Notes: generated from the sequence alone by a model not told the origin. A stretch of 64,000 bases of DNA from Chroogloeocystis siderophila 5.2 s.c.1 (GCF_001904655.1 NZ_MRCC01000009.1:162565-226564), one strand, 5' to 3'; shown: positions 8,170 to 16,827, counted from the first letter of the stretch. Translations and numbers: made by a program.

Positions 8170-9522
8170 CTAACTCGCCATCAAAGCTTTGATCTTACCA
8201 GGATTCATTAGTCCATAGGGATCGACCATTTGTTTAAACTTTAGCTGTTCGGGATCCATTTGTTTACGTCCGCCGTCTTCAATAATGTATGTATGCGGAT
8301 TGGCAATAAACACTCCGTTAGCTTCGTGATAGCGAATAATCTCATTTAAACGTTCTTCGGTTGTATAGCGCACAAGTTGCAACGCCGCCGGAATGACTGC
8401 ACCATTAACTCGAATAAATTCTAAATGCATCATCACCTCATCGCCGAAATAATGATACATCTGCTCGACAGTTTGTAATGATTTATCGAGAGGAAACAAA
8501 CTTTGTAAATAGGTAATCGACGAATCAACGCTACGCGCGTGGAGTGTTGTGTGATTCCACGTAAATTCCCATAAATTCACTCCTTTATTTGCATCCTGCG
8601 CTGACTTTTGATAAGTTAGCTTTCCACCATACTCTTGAATCAACCCTGGCAGTACTTCTAAACTCGATTCAGCAACGATCAAAAAAGCTGCGTGAGATTC
8701 TTCAGGAAGATACTGACGCAACGCCGCAAAATAAGTTGGAATTGGCGCGGCAAAAACTGTTATCAATTTTTTAACGATACCATCCGCATCACCCAAAGCT
8801 TGCCCAAAACTCGCAGCGGTCATAAAATCATCAAACGTGACAATTAATTCCACCCAAGGATAAGCAGGCGCAAGTGGAATTTCTAACTCAGTAATAATTC
8901 CATTCACACCCCAGGCGTGATTCACCTTCTGCACGTCATCACCGCGTAACTCAATCGCACGCGGTTCATCTTCTAGCGTCACCACTTTTAGTGCCAAAAG
9001 ATTACCGCGATCGCGTAATTGTCCATACGTAATTGAACCGATTCCCCCACTACCACCTGCAACGAATCCGCCAAGGGTTGCTGTACGATACGTAGAAGGC
9101 GCCATGCGAATTTCCCACCCGCTTTCCCGTGCCTTTTTATCCAACGCCGCCAACTTCACCCCCGCTTCTAAGCGCGCCACACCCTTCTCAATCCACCCAA
9201 TTCGCTGCATCCGCGACATATCCAAAATCACACCACCATGCAACGGTACGCATTGCCCATAATTACCCGTTCCTGCACCTCGTACCGTCACAGGAATACG
9301 ATACCACGCACACACCGCCGCCACCCGCAAAACTTCTGCTTCTGTCGCAGGGCGTACAACAATATCCCCCACCTTCCCCGCCAAATCGCGTTGCAAAATC
9401 GGACTAAAAGTATGATAATCCTGCGATAACTTTGCCACCTGCGCCGCATCAGTAATCACCTCTACCCCCGCCAACGCAGCGACAAAAACCTCCCAATTAA
9501 CCTCAACCTCCATACTCGTCAT
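8170..9522 (-). CDS. FAD-binding oxidoreductase (GlcD/VAO family)
   Basis: Flavoenzyme of the glycolate oxidase GlcD / vanillyl-alcohol oxidase family, 450 residues. The FAD_binding_4 domain covers about residues 35-215 and shows the pyrophosphate loop TVRGAGTGNYGQCVPLHGG near residue 78 and GGFVAGGSGGIGS near residue 150. The C-terminal end DPYGLMNPGKIKAL is the usual terminal FAD-contact motif of this family. It follows the ABC permease gene by 43 bases on the same strand, so it is probably coexpressed with the importer. Its substrate may be the imported compound or a derivative, which is inference. A second in-frame ATG three codons in is also possible. Confidence 0.88.
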   Translation of the reverse strand: MTSMEVEVNWEVFVAALAGVEVITDAAQVAKLSQDYHTFSPILQRDLAGKVGDIVVRPATEAEVLRVAAVCAWYRIPVTVRGAGTGNYGQCVPLHGGVILDMSRMQRIGWIEKGVARLEAGVKLAALDKKARESGWEIRMAPSTYRTATLGGFVAGGSGGIGSITYGQLRDRGNLLALKVVTLEDEPRAIELRGDDVQKVNHAWGVNGIITELEIPLAPAYPWVELIVTFDDFMTAASFGQALGDADGIVKKLITVFAAPIPTYFAALRQYLPEESHAAFLIVAESSLEVLPGLIQEYGGKLTYQKSAQDANKGVNLWEFTWNHTTLHARSVDSSITYLQSLFPLDKSLQTVEQMYHYFGDEVMMHLEFIRVNGAVIPAALQLVRYTTEERLNEIIRYHEANGVFIANPHTYIIEDGGRKQMDPEQLKFKQMVDPYGLMNPGKIKALMAS

Positions 9523-9565
9523 TTCTACTTACCTCTCTCCTCTGTGCGCCTCTGTGGTTCATCAA

Positions 9566-10396
9566 TCAATTCTCATGCTTCACCGCACTTTCATGCCATT
9601 TCCCTAACACCCAATTTGACAACACCGTCAACCCCACAAAAATCACTACTCCCAACCCCGTCGTCAACAACAACGCCGCAAACATGCGCGGAATTTGCAA
9701 ATTGTAACTCGATATCAAAATGCGATACGCAATCCCTGATCGCGCCCCACCTGTTCCCGCAACAAACTCCGCCACCACCGCACCAATCAACGCCAAACCG
9801 CCACTGATACGTAACCCTCCCAAAAAATACGGCATAGCACTCGGTAAACGCAAATACAGCAAAGTTTGCCACTTTGAAGATTTATACAGTTGAAACAAAT
9901 TGACCAAATTGCGATCAACACTGTTCAACCCTAGTGTTGTATTAGAAACAATTGGGAAAAACGCCACAATCCAAGCACAAACAACCAATGCCGCAAACGT
10001 GTTGTTTTTTAACCAAATAATAATCAACGGTGCGATCGCTACGATCGGAGTTGTTTGCAAAATCACCGCATACGGAAATAAACTTTTCTCAATCCACTTA
10101 CTCTGCGTAAACAAAATCGAAATCAACAACCCTGACACCGCTGCGGCGACAAACGCAACGACAGTAATTTGCAGCGTGACTAACAACGAAGCAAACAGTT
10201 CATTCCAATCATTAATTAATGTTTGCAATACTAATAGAGGTCCAGGCAGTAAATACGGTGGTAAACCTGTTACCCGCACAAAAATTTCCCACGCCACCAA
10301 CGCCAGAATTCCTACTACAATCGGTGCGATAACATCAATCGATACGCGCTGATTTGCGTTAACTGAAGAGGATTTGTGGCGACGGAGAATAGTCAT
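9566..10396 (-). CDS. ABC transporter permease, SsuC/TauC/NrtB type
   Basis: Inner-membrane permease of 276 residues with about six helices. The cytoplasmic coupling (EAA) loop is readable near residues 180-205: LRLPSAMPYFLGGLRISGG followed by LALIGAVVAEFVAG. This form is typical of BPD_transp_1 permeases of the nitrate/sulfonate/taurine and hydroxymethylpyrimidine-precursor importers. The ATG overlaps the stop codon of the ATPase gene by four bases (ATGA), indicating translational coupling. It forms one importer with the two genes upstream on this strand. Confidence 0.92.
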   Translation of the reverse strand: MTILRRHKSSSVNANQRVSIDVIAPIVVGILALVAWEIFVRVTGLPPYLLPGPLLVLQTLINDWNELFASLLVTLQITVVAFVAAAVSGLLISILFTQSKWIEKSLFPYAVILQTTPIVAIAPLIIIWLKNNTFAALVVCAWIVAFFPIVSNTTLGLNSVDRNLVNLFQLYKSSKWQTLLYLRLPSAMPYFLGGLRISGGLALIGAVVAEFVAGTGGARSGIAYRILISSYNLQIPRMFAALLLTTGLGVVIFVGLTVLSNWVLGKWHESAVKHEN

Positions 10397-11187
10397 GATG
10401 TGCTCGTTTGGGCGATCGCAGTGCGATTAAGTTGTAACGGCGATGCATTCATAGCTGCTTCAAGGCATTGCGAAACTTCGCGGCAATATTCGTTATACAG
10501 CAAAGAAGTGCGAAATTCTTCACTACGCGGATACGGTGCATTGATAGCTATATCTGCAACAACGCGTCCTGGATGCGCCGCCATCACAATGACGCGATTA
10601 GAAAGATAAACCGCTTCATAAATATTGTGCGTTACAAACACTACTGTCCATCGGTGCTGACTCCACAAATCAAGCACGTCGCGATTCAGCTTACTCCGCG
10701 TAATTTCATCAAGCGCACCGAAAGGTTCATCCATTAATAATACGTTTGGTTTTGTAACTAAAGCACGTGCGATCGACACTCGCATTTTCATCCCGCCAGA
10801 TAACTCGCGGGGATAGCTGCGTTCAAATCCACTCAACCCAACCCTTTGAATTGCTTGCTGTACTAAGACTTCCGCATACTTTTTCGATGTCCCAGCTAAT
10901 TTTAACGGTAGACGCACGTTTTCTTGCACCGTTGCCCAAGGCATTAATGCAGCTTCTTGAAAGACATACGCCAGTTGGCGATCGCTAATTCCCCACTCGA
11001 TACTGCCAGAATTTATTTGTCCCAAGCCAGCAATCATCTGCAATACGGTACTTTTACCACAACCAGATGGACCTACTAAACTCACAAATTCAGCATCCTG
11101 AATTGCTAAATTCATATTTTGTAAAGCTACAGTTCCGTTACTGTAAACCTTACTGATCTGATTTAGCCGAATTGCGGGAAGAGTCAT
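10393..11187 (-). CDS. ABC transporter ATP-binding protein, SsuB/TauB type
   Basis: ATPase subunit of the importer, 264 residues. Walker A is GPSGCGKST near residue 39, the Q-loop is AYVFQEAALMPW near residue 73, the signature is ELSGGMKMRVSIARAL near residue 128, and Walker B is VLLMDEPFGALDE near residue 149, followed by the H-loop FVTHNIYEAVYL. All catalytic residues are present. It overlaps the permease by four bases. A 127-base gap separates it from the binding-protein gene upstream; that gap carries a short CTGTCCA tandem repeat. Confidence 0.93.
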   Translation of the reverse strand: MTLPAIRLNQISKVYSNGTVALQNMNLAIQDAEFVSLVGPSGCGKSTVLQMIAGLGQINSGSIEWGISDRQLAYVFQEAALMPWATVQENVRLPLKLAGTSKKYAEVLVQQAIQRVGLSGFERSYPRELSGGMKMRVSIARALVTKPNVLLMDEPFGALDEITRSKLNRDVLDLWSQHRWTVVFVTHNIYEAVYLSNRVIVMAAHPGRVVADIAINAPYPRSEEFRTSLLYNEYCREVSQCLEAAMNASPLQLNRTAIAQTSTS

Positions 11188-11300
11188 TCGCTATCAACTG
11201 ATCGATAATTACTTACCATATTCTATTCAGCGTAACTCTACCGTAAGCAGGAATACTGAATCATCTTTAGGAGTTGATATTTGACAGTTGAACATCTTCG

Positions 11301-11314
11301 CTGTCCACTGTCCA
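11301..11314. repeat. Two tandem CTGTCCA heptamers
   Basis: CTGTCCA occurs twice in a row, followed by CTAACC, at the 3' end of the binding-protein gene. A related string (TTGACAGTTGA) lies just before it. Short tandem heptamers of this kind are common in spacers of filamentous and unicellular cyanobacteria. The stop codon of the binding-protein gene begins immediately after the repeat. Confidence 0.6.
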
Positions 11315-12379
11315 CTAACCGCGATACGCCTGTGCGCCTTTATTGACAAATTGCAAGGTAAATGCTTGTTTGTACTCGATATTCGGTTTAAAAACTCCTG
11401 CTTGAGTCATAGTATTAAAAAAGGATTGCCATCGTTCCTCACTCATCGCCCCAATTCCGAGTTGTTCGACTTCACCAGAATTGATAATCCCGTATTCTTG
11501 GAGTTTATCAAGTCCATAGGCGATTTGTTCGTCGGTCATTTCTGGGTTAGCTTGTTTAATCAATTCGTTTCCTGGCGCTGGGTTTTCTAAATAACTATAC
11601 CAACCTTTAATCGATGCATCGACAAAGCGTTGAACTAAATCAGGATTATTTTTGACTAATTCGCGCCTGGTTTCGATCGTTGTTGAATAAGGAATATAAC
11701 CATAATCTGCTAATAAAAAGACAACGGGTGTAAATCCTCCTTGTCGCTCGATCGCGAAAGGTTCAGACGTGATATATCCTTGCTGTGCCGATTGCTTATC
11801 CGCAAGAAATGGACCTGGATTAAAATTATAAGGACGCTTTTGATCGTCGGTAAACCCAAATTTTGCGGCTAACAAAGGCCAATACGTTACATTCGCCGCC
11901 GAAGATATATAAATCGGTCTACCTCTGAGATCTTCTATTGAATCAACTCCTGTGTTTGGATGCGCAATAAGACACTGGGGATCTTTTTGAAAAATTGCCG
12001 CTACAGTAATTTTTGGTATTCCTTCTGCAACCGCGTTAACTGCATCAACACCATATCCCATAAAGAAATCAACCGCATTTCCCATTAACAATTGCGTACC
12101 TGTTGGAACTTGCGGTCCACCCATTTGAATTGTGACATCTAAGCCGTGTTCTTTGTAGATGCCTGTCGCGATCGCTTGATAAAAGCCTCCGTGTTCGGCT
12201 TGGGCTACCCAGTTTGTCCCAAACGTTACGCGATCAAGGTCGTTGGATTGCGAAGTATCAACTTGAGACTGATTATTTGTACAAGCGGCAACTACACTAC
12301 TACCAATAAACAACAAACCATATTGCAAAAATTTTCGACGATTTACCTTATCATTTTTTAGCTGAGTTGTGCAGTACAT
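11315..12379 (-). CDS. ABC substrate-binding lipoprotein, NMT1/THI5-like (TauA/SsuA/ThiY group)
   Basis: Solute receptor of the importer, 354 residues. The N-terminus combines a twin-arginine motif (NRRKFLQYGL) with a lipobox (SSVVAAC, Cys near residue 33), so it may be a Tat-exported lipoprotein. The mature domain begins VTFGTNWVAQAEHGGFYQA, a pattern shared with NMT1/THI5-like receptors, and continues GLDVTIQMGGPQVP and NAVDFFMGYG. The ligand is probably a small nitrogen- or sulfur-containing molecule; family resemblance does not decide which. The only start before the RR motif overlaps the upstream TPR gene by 22 bases. Confidence 0.88.
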   Translation of the reverse strand: MYCTTQLKNDKVNRRKFLQYGLLFIGSSVVAACTNNQSQVDTSQSNDLDRVTFGTNWVAQAEHGGFYQAIATGIYKEHGLDVTIQMGGPQVPTGTQLLMGNAVDFFMGYGVDAVNAVAEGIPKITVAAIFQKDPQCLIAHPNTGVDSIEDLRGRPIYISSAANVTYWPLLAAKFGFTDDQKRPYNFNPGPFLADKQSAQQGYITSEPFAIERQGGFTPVVFLLADYGYIPYSTTIETRRELVKNNPDLVQRFVDASIKGWYSYLENPAPGNELIKQANPEMTDEQIAYGLDKLQEYGIINSGEVEQLGIGAMSEERWQSFFNTMTQAGVFKPNIEYKQAFTLQFVNKGAQAYRG

Positions 12380-12831
12380 TCTAGAATTAACCTTTGGTTT
12401 TCTATTGCATACGGTTGAATTTCTAAAGCACGACGCAAAGCCCGAATCGCCTCACCATAATTTCCCAAAGCAATGTAGCATAAACCCATACCATGAAGCG
12501 CCCCAAAATGAACCGGATTGAGTTTAACTACCATTTCGCAATCTGTTAGTGATTTTTGATATTGACCGTTGATGTAATACAATACAGCACGTCGGTTCCA
12601 CGCTTCAGCAAAATCAGGTTGAGCTTCAATAACTTCTGATAATAACGCTTCGGCTTGTTCGGTTTTACCCGCTTGAACAAGTGCTTGACTTTGTTCTAAC
12701 AGCTGCAACCCGTAAACGCCCTTTTGTCCAAACCAATGCTTCCATAACTCCTGAGTCGCCCAGTTGCGCACCTTCTCGTCAGGATTTTTTAAAGCTTCTA
12801 GTAGTGGATCAATAATAGATGCGTCATCCAT
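12358..12831 (-). CDS. HEAT/TPR repeat protein
   Basis: Soluble 157-residue scaffold-type protein. The first 30 residues look like a HEAT unit (DPLLEALKNPDEKVRNWATQ), and residues 45-150 hold about three tetratricopeptide repeats (AEAWNRRAVLYYINGQY, FGALHGMGLCYIALGNY). Such repeats bind other proteins; no enzymatic motif is present. Its stop codon lies inside the start of the binding-protein gene, so it may be the first gene of the transporter operon. Function unknown. Confidence 0.8.
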   Translation of the reverse strand: MDDASIIDPLLEALKNPDEKVRNWATQELWKHWFGQKGVYGLQLLEQSQALVQAGKTEQAEALLSEVIEAQPDFAEAWNRRAVLYYINGQYQKSLTDCEMVVKLNPVHFGALHGMGLCYIALGNYGEAIRALRRALEIQPYAIENQRLILECTAQLS

Positions 12832-13159
12832 AATTCCTGCTTGAACTTATTGAGTTGTCTTACTATGCCATATGAGTCTTAAAGATAATGATATGATATT
12901 TACCCCCTAAATCCCCCACAGTTGAGAAGTAGGAAGGTCTTGAATTAATACTATCCTCTTTCGGATACCCTATAAACAAGCCAACTGAATTTTGCTTAGA
13001 AATTAACAACTAACTATATAAGAATTAAGCAAATAGATATATGTTTGTTGTATTTCAATATACCATTTCTCAAAAACAAAAGAACAGAGCTGTTCGTACT
13101 CCTCTGCAACCTTTGTGATGAGGAGAAATTCACTCTAGTTCAAACCATTGCTAAACAAA
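12832..13159. other. Spacer with one CCCCCTAAATCCCCCA repeat
   Basis: AT-rich spacer upstream of the minus-strand transporter run; no gene is supported. A CCCCCTAAATCCCCCA element sits at 12903-12918. The promoter of the TPR/ABC operon should lie near 12832-12900, but no convincing -10/-35 pair could be picked. Confidence 0.5.
12903..12918. repeat. CCCCCTAAATCCCCC dispersed repeat, copy 1
   Basis: The 16-base string CCCCCTAAATCCCCCA matches copies at 28097-28112 and, in reverse orientation inside a coding region, at 48831-48843. It is a well-known cyanobacterial interspersed repeat. This copy lacks the GC-rich hairpin partner that follows the copy at 28097. Confidence 0.75.
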
Positions 13160-13333
13160 CTAACTCTTTTTACTAGGCTCACCAAAAAGCAGCGTTCTTA
13201 GTATCCTCCAGACGATGCCCGCAAAAGCTGAAATTAATAGAAAGAACATTAACAAAGCTAAAGCAGAAAAAGGTGAGGAAATAGTAACAAGTAGTAAAGC
13301 TAAAACAAGCATTGCAATTAATATATTGTTCAT
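13160..13333 (-). CDS. Small membrane protein, 57 residues
   Basis: A short reading frame starting MNNILIAMLVLALLLV and ending GEPSKKS. It has two hydrophobic helices (about residues 3-19 and 24-45) joined by a Pro-Ser turn, and a short basic tail, so it looks like a genuine two-helix membrane protein. It is alone in a 750-base spacer. No strong ribosome site precedes the ATG (only a weak GAGA). The hydrophobic pattern and positive tail support coding, but no family was recognised. Confidence 0.55.
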   Translation of the reverse strand: MNNILIAMLVLALLLVTISSPFSALALLMFFLLISAFAGIVWRILRTLLFGEPSKKS

Positions 13334-13359
13334 TTCTATAGTCTCATATGATATAGCAG

Positions 13360-13380
13360 TTAGCTGTTAGCTGTTAGCTT
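13360..13380. repeat. Three tandem TTAGCTG/T heptamers
   Basis: TTAGCTG TTAGCTG TTAGCTT occurs directly, followed by a short palindrome (AGCTTTT / AAAAGCT). This is a short tandemly repeated repetitive sequence of the kind common in cyanobacterial spacers. It lies between the small membrane gene and the DUF1400 hydrolase. Confidence 0.7.
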
Positions 13381-13595
13381 TTTTAAAAGCTTTATCGAGT
13401 AATACACTTACTCAATATACTTGTCCTAAGATGAATGCGTTTTGCTATGGTATATAGCAATTGAGAGATTAATTAGGACATTATAGAAGCAGAAAACTAT
13501 CACTATAGGTAGCTTTTATTCCTGACTTCTGCTATTAATAGCTAAAGTTAAGATTAATAGCCGTTCTGATTTTTCGACATCTAACCGCAGTAACA

Positions 13596-15287
13596 TTAGC
13601 GGAGAAATTGTTCTAGAGCGGTATTTGAGAGTGATCGCACTAAACTCAGCGGTAACGAATTCTCACTAATTGCTTGCGCATACGCTGAACTAAGATACGG
13701 GCGATACTGCTGCGAATTGTTGATGTATAATTGAAAAAACGGTACGCTCAAAGTACTCATATATAACCGTGCAACTTCTGGAGTAGGACCAATAACTTGT
13801 GGTGGTACGACGATAGGTTCAGAACCAGGCGTAGCTTCGCCAATGGTTGAGAAGTGCGTAGCACCGACAATCACAGCTAGATACTTATCAGGAGTCGTCA
13901 GCCAACTAAAAGGACGAATTTGTTCAGCTAATGTAGGTGCAATCGTATCTGCACTACCACTGACAATCATCACAGGGACAGCAATTTGACGAATACTCGC
14001 TTCACCGAAAATACTACTTGTAATCGGGTTGATAGCGATCGCAGCTTTGACACGCGGATCGCGTAAAACATAGCCTGTCTTTGGTAACTCCAACGCGCGA
14101 CATTGCAGTAATAACGAAACATTCCACAAAGGCGAATCGCTTAACCCTGTACAGTCTTTTTGTAATTGTTCAAAGTTTAATTCTGCGCCTGCGAGTGCTA
14201 ATGCAGTATAACCGCCAAAAGATTGCCCAATCACGCCAACGTGCTGAACATCGATATTTCTAAAACGGGCGTCAGAGATGCGCAAACGTTCCAACTCATT
14301 AAGTAAATACCTGATATCCAACGGACGGTTGATAAATTCGTTTGGTTGCGCGACTTCCGCAGCGACTCCTGACAAAAGCGATCGCAGCTGTTCTGCATTA
14401 CTTCCAGGATGTTCGGGAACCGCCACCGCAAAGCCATAGGATGCGAGTTGAGTTGCTAAATAAATAAAACTCGTTCGATCCGAACCCAAACCATGCGAAA
14501 TCACAATCACTGGTGTTGGCTTTGCCAAATTCAGTGGTAGATACATATCCACCAGAAATTGGCGATTGCGTCTTGGATCGGATAATGTGAGTGTTTGCTG
14601 ATTCCAACTCAATGAACCTCGTTCGCGCAAATCAGGTAATTGCCAAACATCCAGTGGTTGCGCGAACGCAGCATTCATGGCGTCTTTTTGCACAAGTGCG
14701 ATCGCTTGTGCAGTTTGACTGACTAATCTGTCTAATTGTTCTGCTATTTGTAAACTGCGTGTTAAATTGATACGAATACTACGTGTGGGAAACTGACGTA
14801 ATACATTAAGTAGAGTTAAACCATCCGGCGTTGCAGCAGCTAAAATCAACGCCGAGCGAATTGCATAAAAACCTGGTTGACGCGCTTCGGTTTGAATAAT
14901 TTGCCCCAATCGCTCTAATAAAATGATTCCTTGCGGTGTGTAAAGAAACTGTGCCACTGCTACCGGAGTTAACTCAATTCGTGTCAGCAGTACCCGTCGT
15001 AATTGTTCTAGCTGTTGTGGATTGATGTATTGCGCGTAAACCGCAAGTTCGTCATCTAAAATCCCCTCACGTGCATACCTTTCTAGCGCTGCTACCGAAA
15101 TTGACCGCTCGACAACCGAGTAAGACGCATAAATTCGCTCTGCTGTCAAGGATGGTCGCATGATTCCTAGAGTAGAGATGAGGCAAAACCCCAAGGAAGA
15201 TGCAACCAGCCCAATTTGCCAAAATACGCGCTGATACGCATATGAATTTTGTCTGTGAGGTTTGGATATCAAAGCTACCAATTCCAA
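13596..15287 (-). CDS. DUF1400 plus alpha/beta hydrolase fusion, exported
   Basis: Secreted or periplasmic hydrolase of 563 residues. A hydrophobic segment near residues 22-42 precedes AERIYASYSVVERSISV, the start of a DUF1400 domain (about residues 50-190). The rest is an alpha/beta hydrolase of the dienelactone/PAF-acetylhydrolase type: oxyanion loop VIVISHGLGSDRTSF near residue 262, nucleophile GQSFGGYTALAL near residue 353, and a likely catalytic His in GATHFST. This DUF1400-hydrolase fusion is a recognised cyanobacterial architecture. A separate DUF1400-only protein is encoded at 58187. The substrate may be a lipid or ester; unknown. Confidence 0.87.
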   Translation of the reverse strand: MELVALISKPHRQNSYAYQRVFWQIGLVASSLGFCLISTLGIMRPSLTAERIYASYSVVERSISVAALERYAREGILDDELAVYAQYINPQQLEQLRRVLLTRIELTPVAVAQFLYTPQGIILLERLGQIIQTEARQPGFYAIRSALILAAATPDGLTLLNVLRQFPTRSIRINLTRSLQIAEQLDRLVSQTAQAIALVQKDAMNAAFAQPLDVWQLPDLRERGSLSWNQQTLTLSDPRRNRQFLVDMYLPLNLAKPTPVIVISHGLGSDRTSFIYLATQLASYGFAVAVPEHPGSNAEQLRSLLSGVAAEVAQPNEFINRPLDIRYLLNELERLRISDARFRNIDVQHVGVIGQSFGGYTALALAGAELNFEQLQKDCTGLSDSPLWNVSLLLQCRALELPKTGYVLRDPRVKAAIAINPITSSIFGEASIRQIAVPVMIVSGSADTIAPTLAEQIRPFSWLTTPDKYLAVIVGATHFSTIGEATPGSEPIVVPPQVIGPTPEVARLYMSTLSVPFFQLYINNSQQYRPYLSSAYAQAISENSLPLSLVRSLSNTALEQFLR

Positions 15288-15347
15288 AAATCCAGCTACT
15301 TATAAACTAGCAACTTTGAGAAAGTTAAAAGTGTAGCAAACAGTAGC

Positions 15348-16238
15348 TTAGGGTAATTTATCTAACCACTCAACAATCACAGGATTGACTTTATCGGGAA
15401 CTTCATCATGCGGACAATGACCTGCGTTTGGAATTGGGACAACTTCAACAAATTCACCGCGATCGCGCATCGTTTCATAAATTTTTGCGCCACTAATCGG
15501 CGTCCAAGGATCGTCCGCACCCCATACCACGAGTAAAGGACGCTTCACCTTCGGTAATAACTCGGCTGGGCTAGGACCTGGAGGCGCGGTAATAATCGAA
15601 GCAAATACTTGTTGCGCGCCAGGATCGCACGCTGGTTCGTACAGCATATCTACGAGTTCATCGGTGACAGCATCAGAATTGCGGTATACTTGCAGCAACG
15701 TGCGGCGGATTTGCGATTTTTGGCGAATGCGGTTAAAGATCGTTTTTCCTGTAATTCGCGATCGCACAAGCCGATTAAACCCCGCCATGAAGATGCGTAA
15801 CGGCGGATTCAGTTCATTTGGACGATGGCTTAAACCACCCGCGCTGTTAATCAAAACCGCACCTGCGGCGATTTCGGGATGATTTGCGACTACCATTAGA
15901 CTCAATAGCGCGCCGATCGAGTTACCAATAAATATTGCAGGTTCCTGAATATGTGCTTCCGAAAAATCTTTGAGCAAAAGTTCCCAAACGTCTAAAGTGT
16001 AATTCAGCGGCGGTTTACTCGATCCACCAAAACCAAGCAAGTCTAAAGCAAACACACGATAGCCCGCATCGGCTAGTACAGAAATATTCTTGCGCCAGTG
16101 TCCGATACAAGCACCAAATCCATGCACCAAAACTAAAGGACGTCCCTCGCCTTGAACGGTGTACTGAATATCGTATCCTTGCCAGTTCCAAACGTACTTT
16201 TCTAAGCTAGAAGTATAAGGTATTTGCTGTGTAGTCAC
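15348..16238 (-). CDS. Alpha/beta fold hydrolase
   Basis: Soluble alpha/beta hydrolase of 296 residues. It shows the oxyanion segment LVLVHGFGACIGHWRKN near residue 36, the nucleophile elbow FIGNSIGALLSLMV near residue 101 (Ser in GNSIGA), the acid region VVWGADDPWTP near residue 240, and the histidine in PNAGHCPHDE near residue 270, so the Ser-Asp-His triad is complete. Similar proteins are widespread in cyanobacteria and chloroplasts, some related to pheophytinase-like enzymes, but the substrate cannot be stated. It starts about 60 bases before the DUF1400 hydrolase gene and may be cotranscribed with it. Confidence 0.85.
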   Translation of the reverse strand: MTTQQIPYTSSLEKYVWNWQGYDIQYTVQGEGRPLVLVHGFGACIGHWRKNISVLADAGYRVFALDLLGFGGSSKPPLNYTLDVWELLLKDFSEAHIQEPAIFIGNSIGALLSLMVVANHPEIAAGAVLINSAGGLSHRPNELNPPLRIFMAGFNRLVRSRITGKTIFNRIRQKSQIRRTLLQVYRNSDAVTDELVDMLYEPACDPGAQQVFASIITAPPGPSPAELLPKVKRPLLVVWGADDPWTPISGAKIYETMRDRGEFVEVVPIPNAGHCPHDEVPDKVNPVIVEWLDKLP

Positions 16239-16310
16239 AGGTCTTTATTAAAATTTGTTAATCACCACTCTTTTATTAAATAACATTTTTGCTGAGAGGC
16301 AGCTTCAGGT

Positions 16311-16357
16311 GCAGAGGAGAAATGATTTGTAGTTTTTATGTGGTGAAATGGTATAAG
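16311..16357 (+). repeat. GGAGAAATGATTTGTAG dispersed repeat, copy A
   Basis: The core GAGGAGAAATGATTTGTAG followed by TTTTTAT and, after a few bases, AAATGGTAT matches the copy at 28278-28330 in reverse orientation. The preceding GCAGCTTCAGG matches the copy at 40328-40365. A shorter relative is at 63752-63771. All are between genes. No open reading frame or terminal inverted repeat is obvious. Confidence 0.75.
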
Positions 16358-16480
16358 TTCAAGCTTTTGAGTAGTGGTCTCAGTCAAGTTCTTTTATCAG
16401 TAAAGGTTTTTAGTGTAGGTAGAAAATCGCTATTTGAGCAAAACCAGTTTGCCTGAAGGTGCTAGTCTAGACGCGGCGAG

Positions 16481-16526
16481 TGCACTACCTACGCTCTTGT
16501 AAGCACAAGCAACTTGGGGTAGTGCA
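16481..16526. other. Nested inverted repeat, possible structured RNA or 3' end of the CP12-like gene
   Basis: Outer arms TGCACTACC and GGTAGTGCA are perfect complements; inside them CTTGT and ACAAG form a second stem around AAGC. A further small palindrome (AAGCA / TGCTT) follows at 16539-16553 and overlaps the stop codon of the CP12-like gene. The structure is downstream of that gene on the minus strand. No T-run follows, so it is not a standard intrinsic terminator; it could stabilise the 3' end or belong to a small RNA. Confidence 0.4.
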
Positions 16527-16551
16527 AACTTCCTAACGAAGCAACTGCTGC

Positions 16552-16827
16552 TTAAACATCATAAAAGCGACATTCTGGCGCGTCTGGATGCAAGTTGCAG
16601 TAGTGTTCAAACGCAGAAAGAGACCTTTTTGGCTGGCGAACCAACGCAGTTATCAATTCTTCGACTGTATCCCAAGCTACAGCAACCTCAGTTGATCCAA
16701 TGCCATACATTTGAGTGAGGCGACGAGCGTGTTCTAAAGCGGCTTGGAAAGATGTCTCCAAACTTTTGCTTTGAGCATGAGAAATTGCAGTTTTTGTGAC
16801 TAATTGTTTTTCAGGTGTGTAAACCAT
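16552..16827 (-). CDS. CP12 domain protein lacking the N-terminal cysteine pair
   Basis: CP12 proteins tie GAPDH and phosphoribulokinase into an inactive complex in the dark under thiol control. This 91-residue protein has the CP12 core AVAWDTVEEL and the C-terminal loop YCNLHPDAPECRFYDV with its C-x8-C pair. The N-terminal half is free of cysteine, so the second redox disulfide of canonical CP12 is absent. The start at 16827 was chosen because GGAGAAG lies just upstream; an ATG 17 codons earlier has no such site. It may be a CP12 variant that binds GAPDH only, or one with another role; this is inference. Confidence 0.82.
   Translation of the reverse strand: MVYTPEKQLVTKTAISHAQSKSLETSFQAALEHARRLTQMYGIGSTEVAVAWDTVEELITALVRQPKRSLSAFEHYCNLHPDAPECRFYDV

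Larger units (their letters stand above)
16239..16551. other. Spacer with dispersed repeat and a nested hairpin
   Basis: No gene is seen. The stretch holds a copy of the GGAGAAATGATTTGTAG repeat (16311-16357) and a nested inverted repeat (16481-16526). It separates two minus-strand genes, so it should contain the 3' end of the CP12-like transcript and the promoter of the hydrolase gene. Confidence 0.5.

Noticed and set aside
9129..9407. Pro/His-rich plus-strand frames within the FAD oxidase gene
   Set aside because: Shadows of the GC-rich opposite strand; composition artefact.
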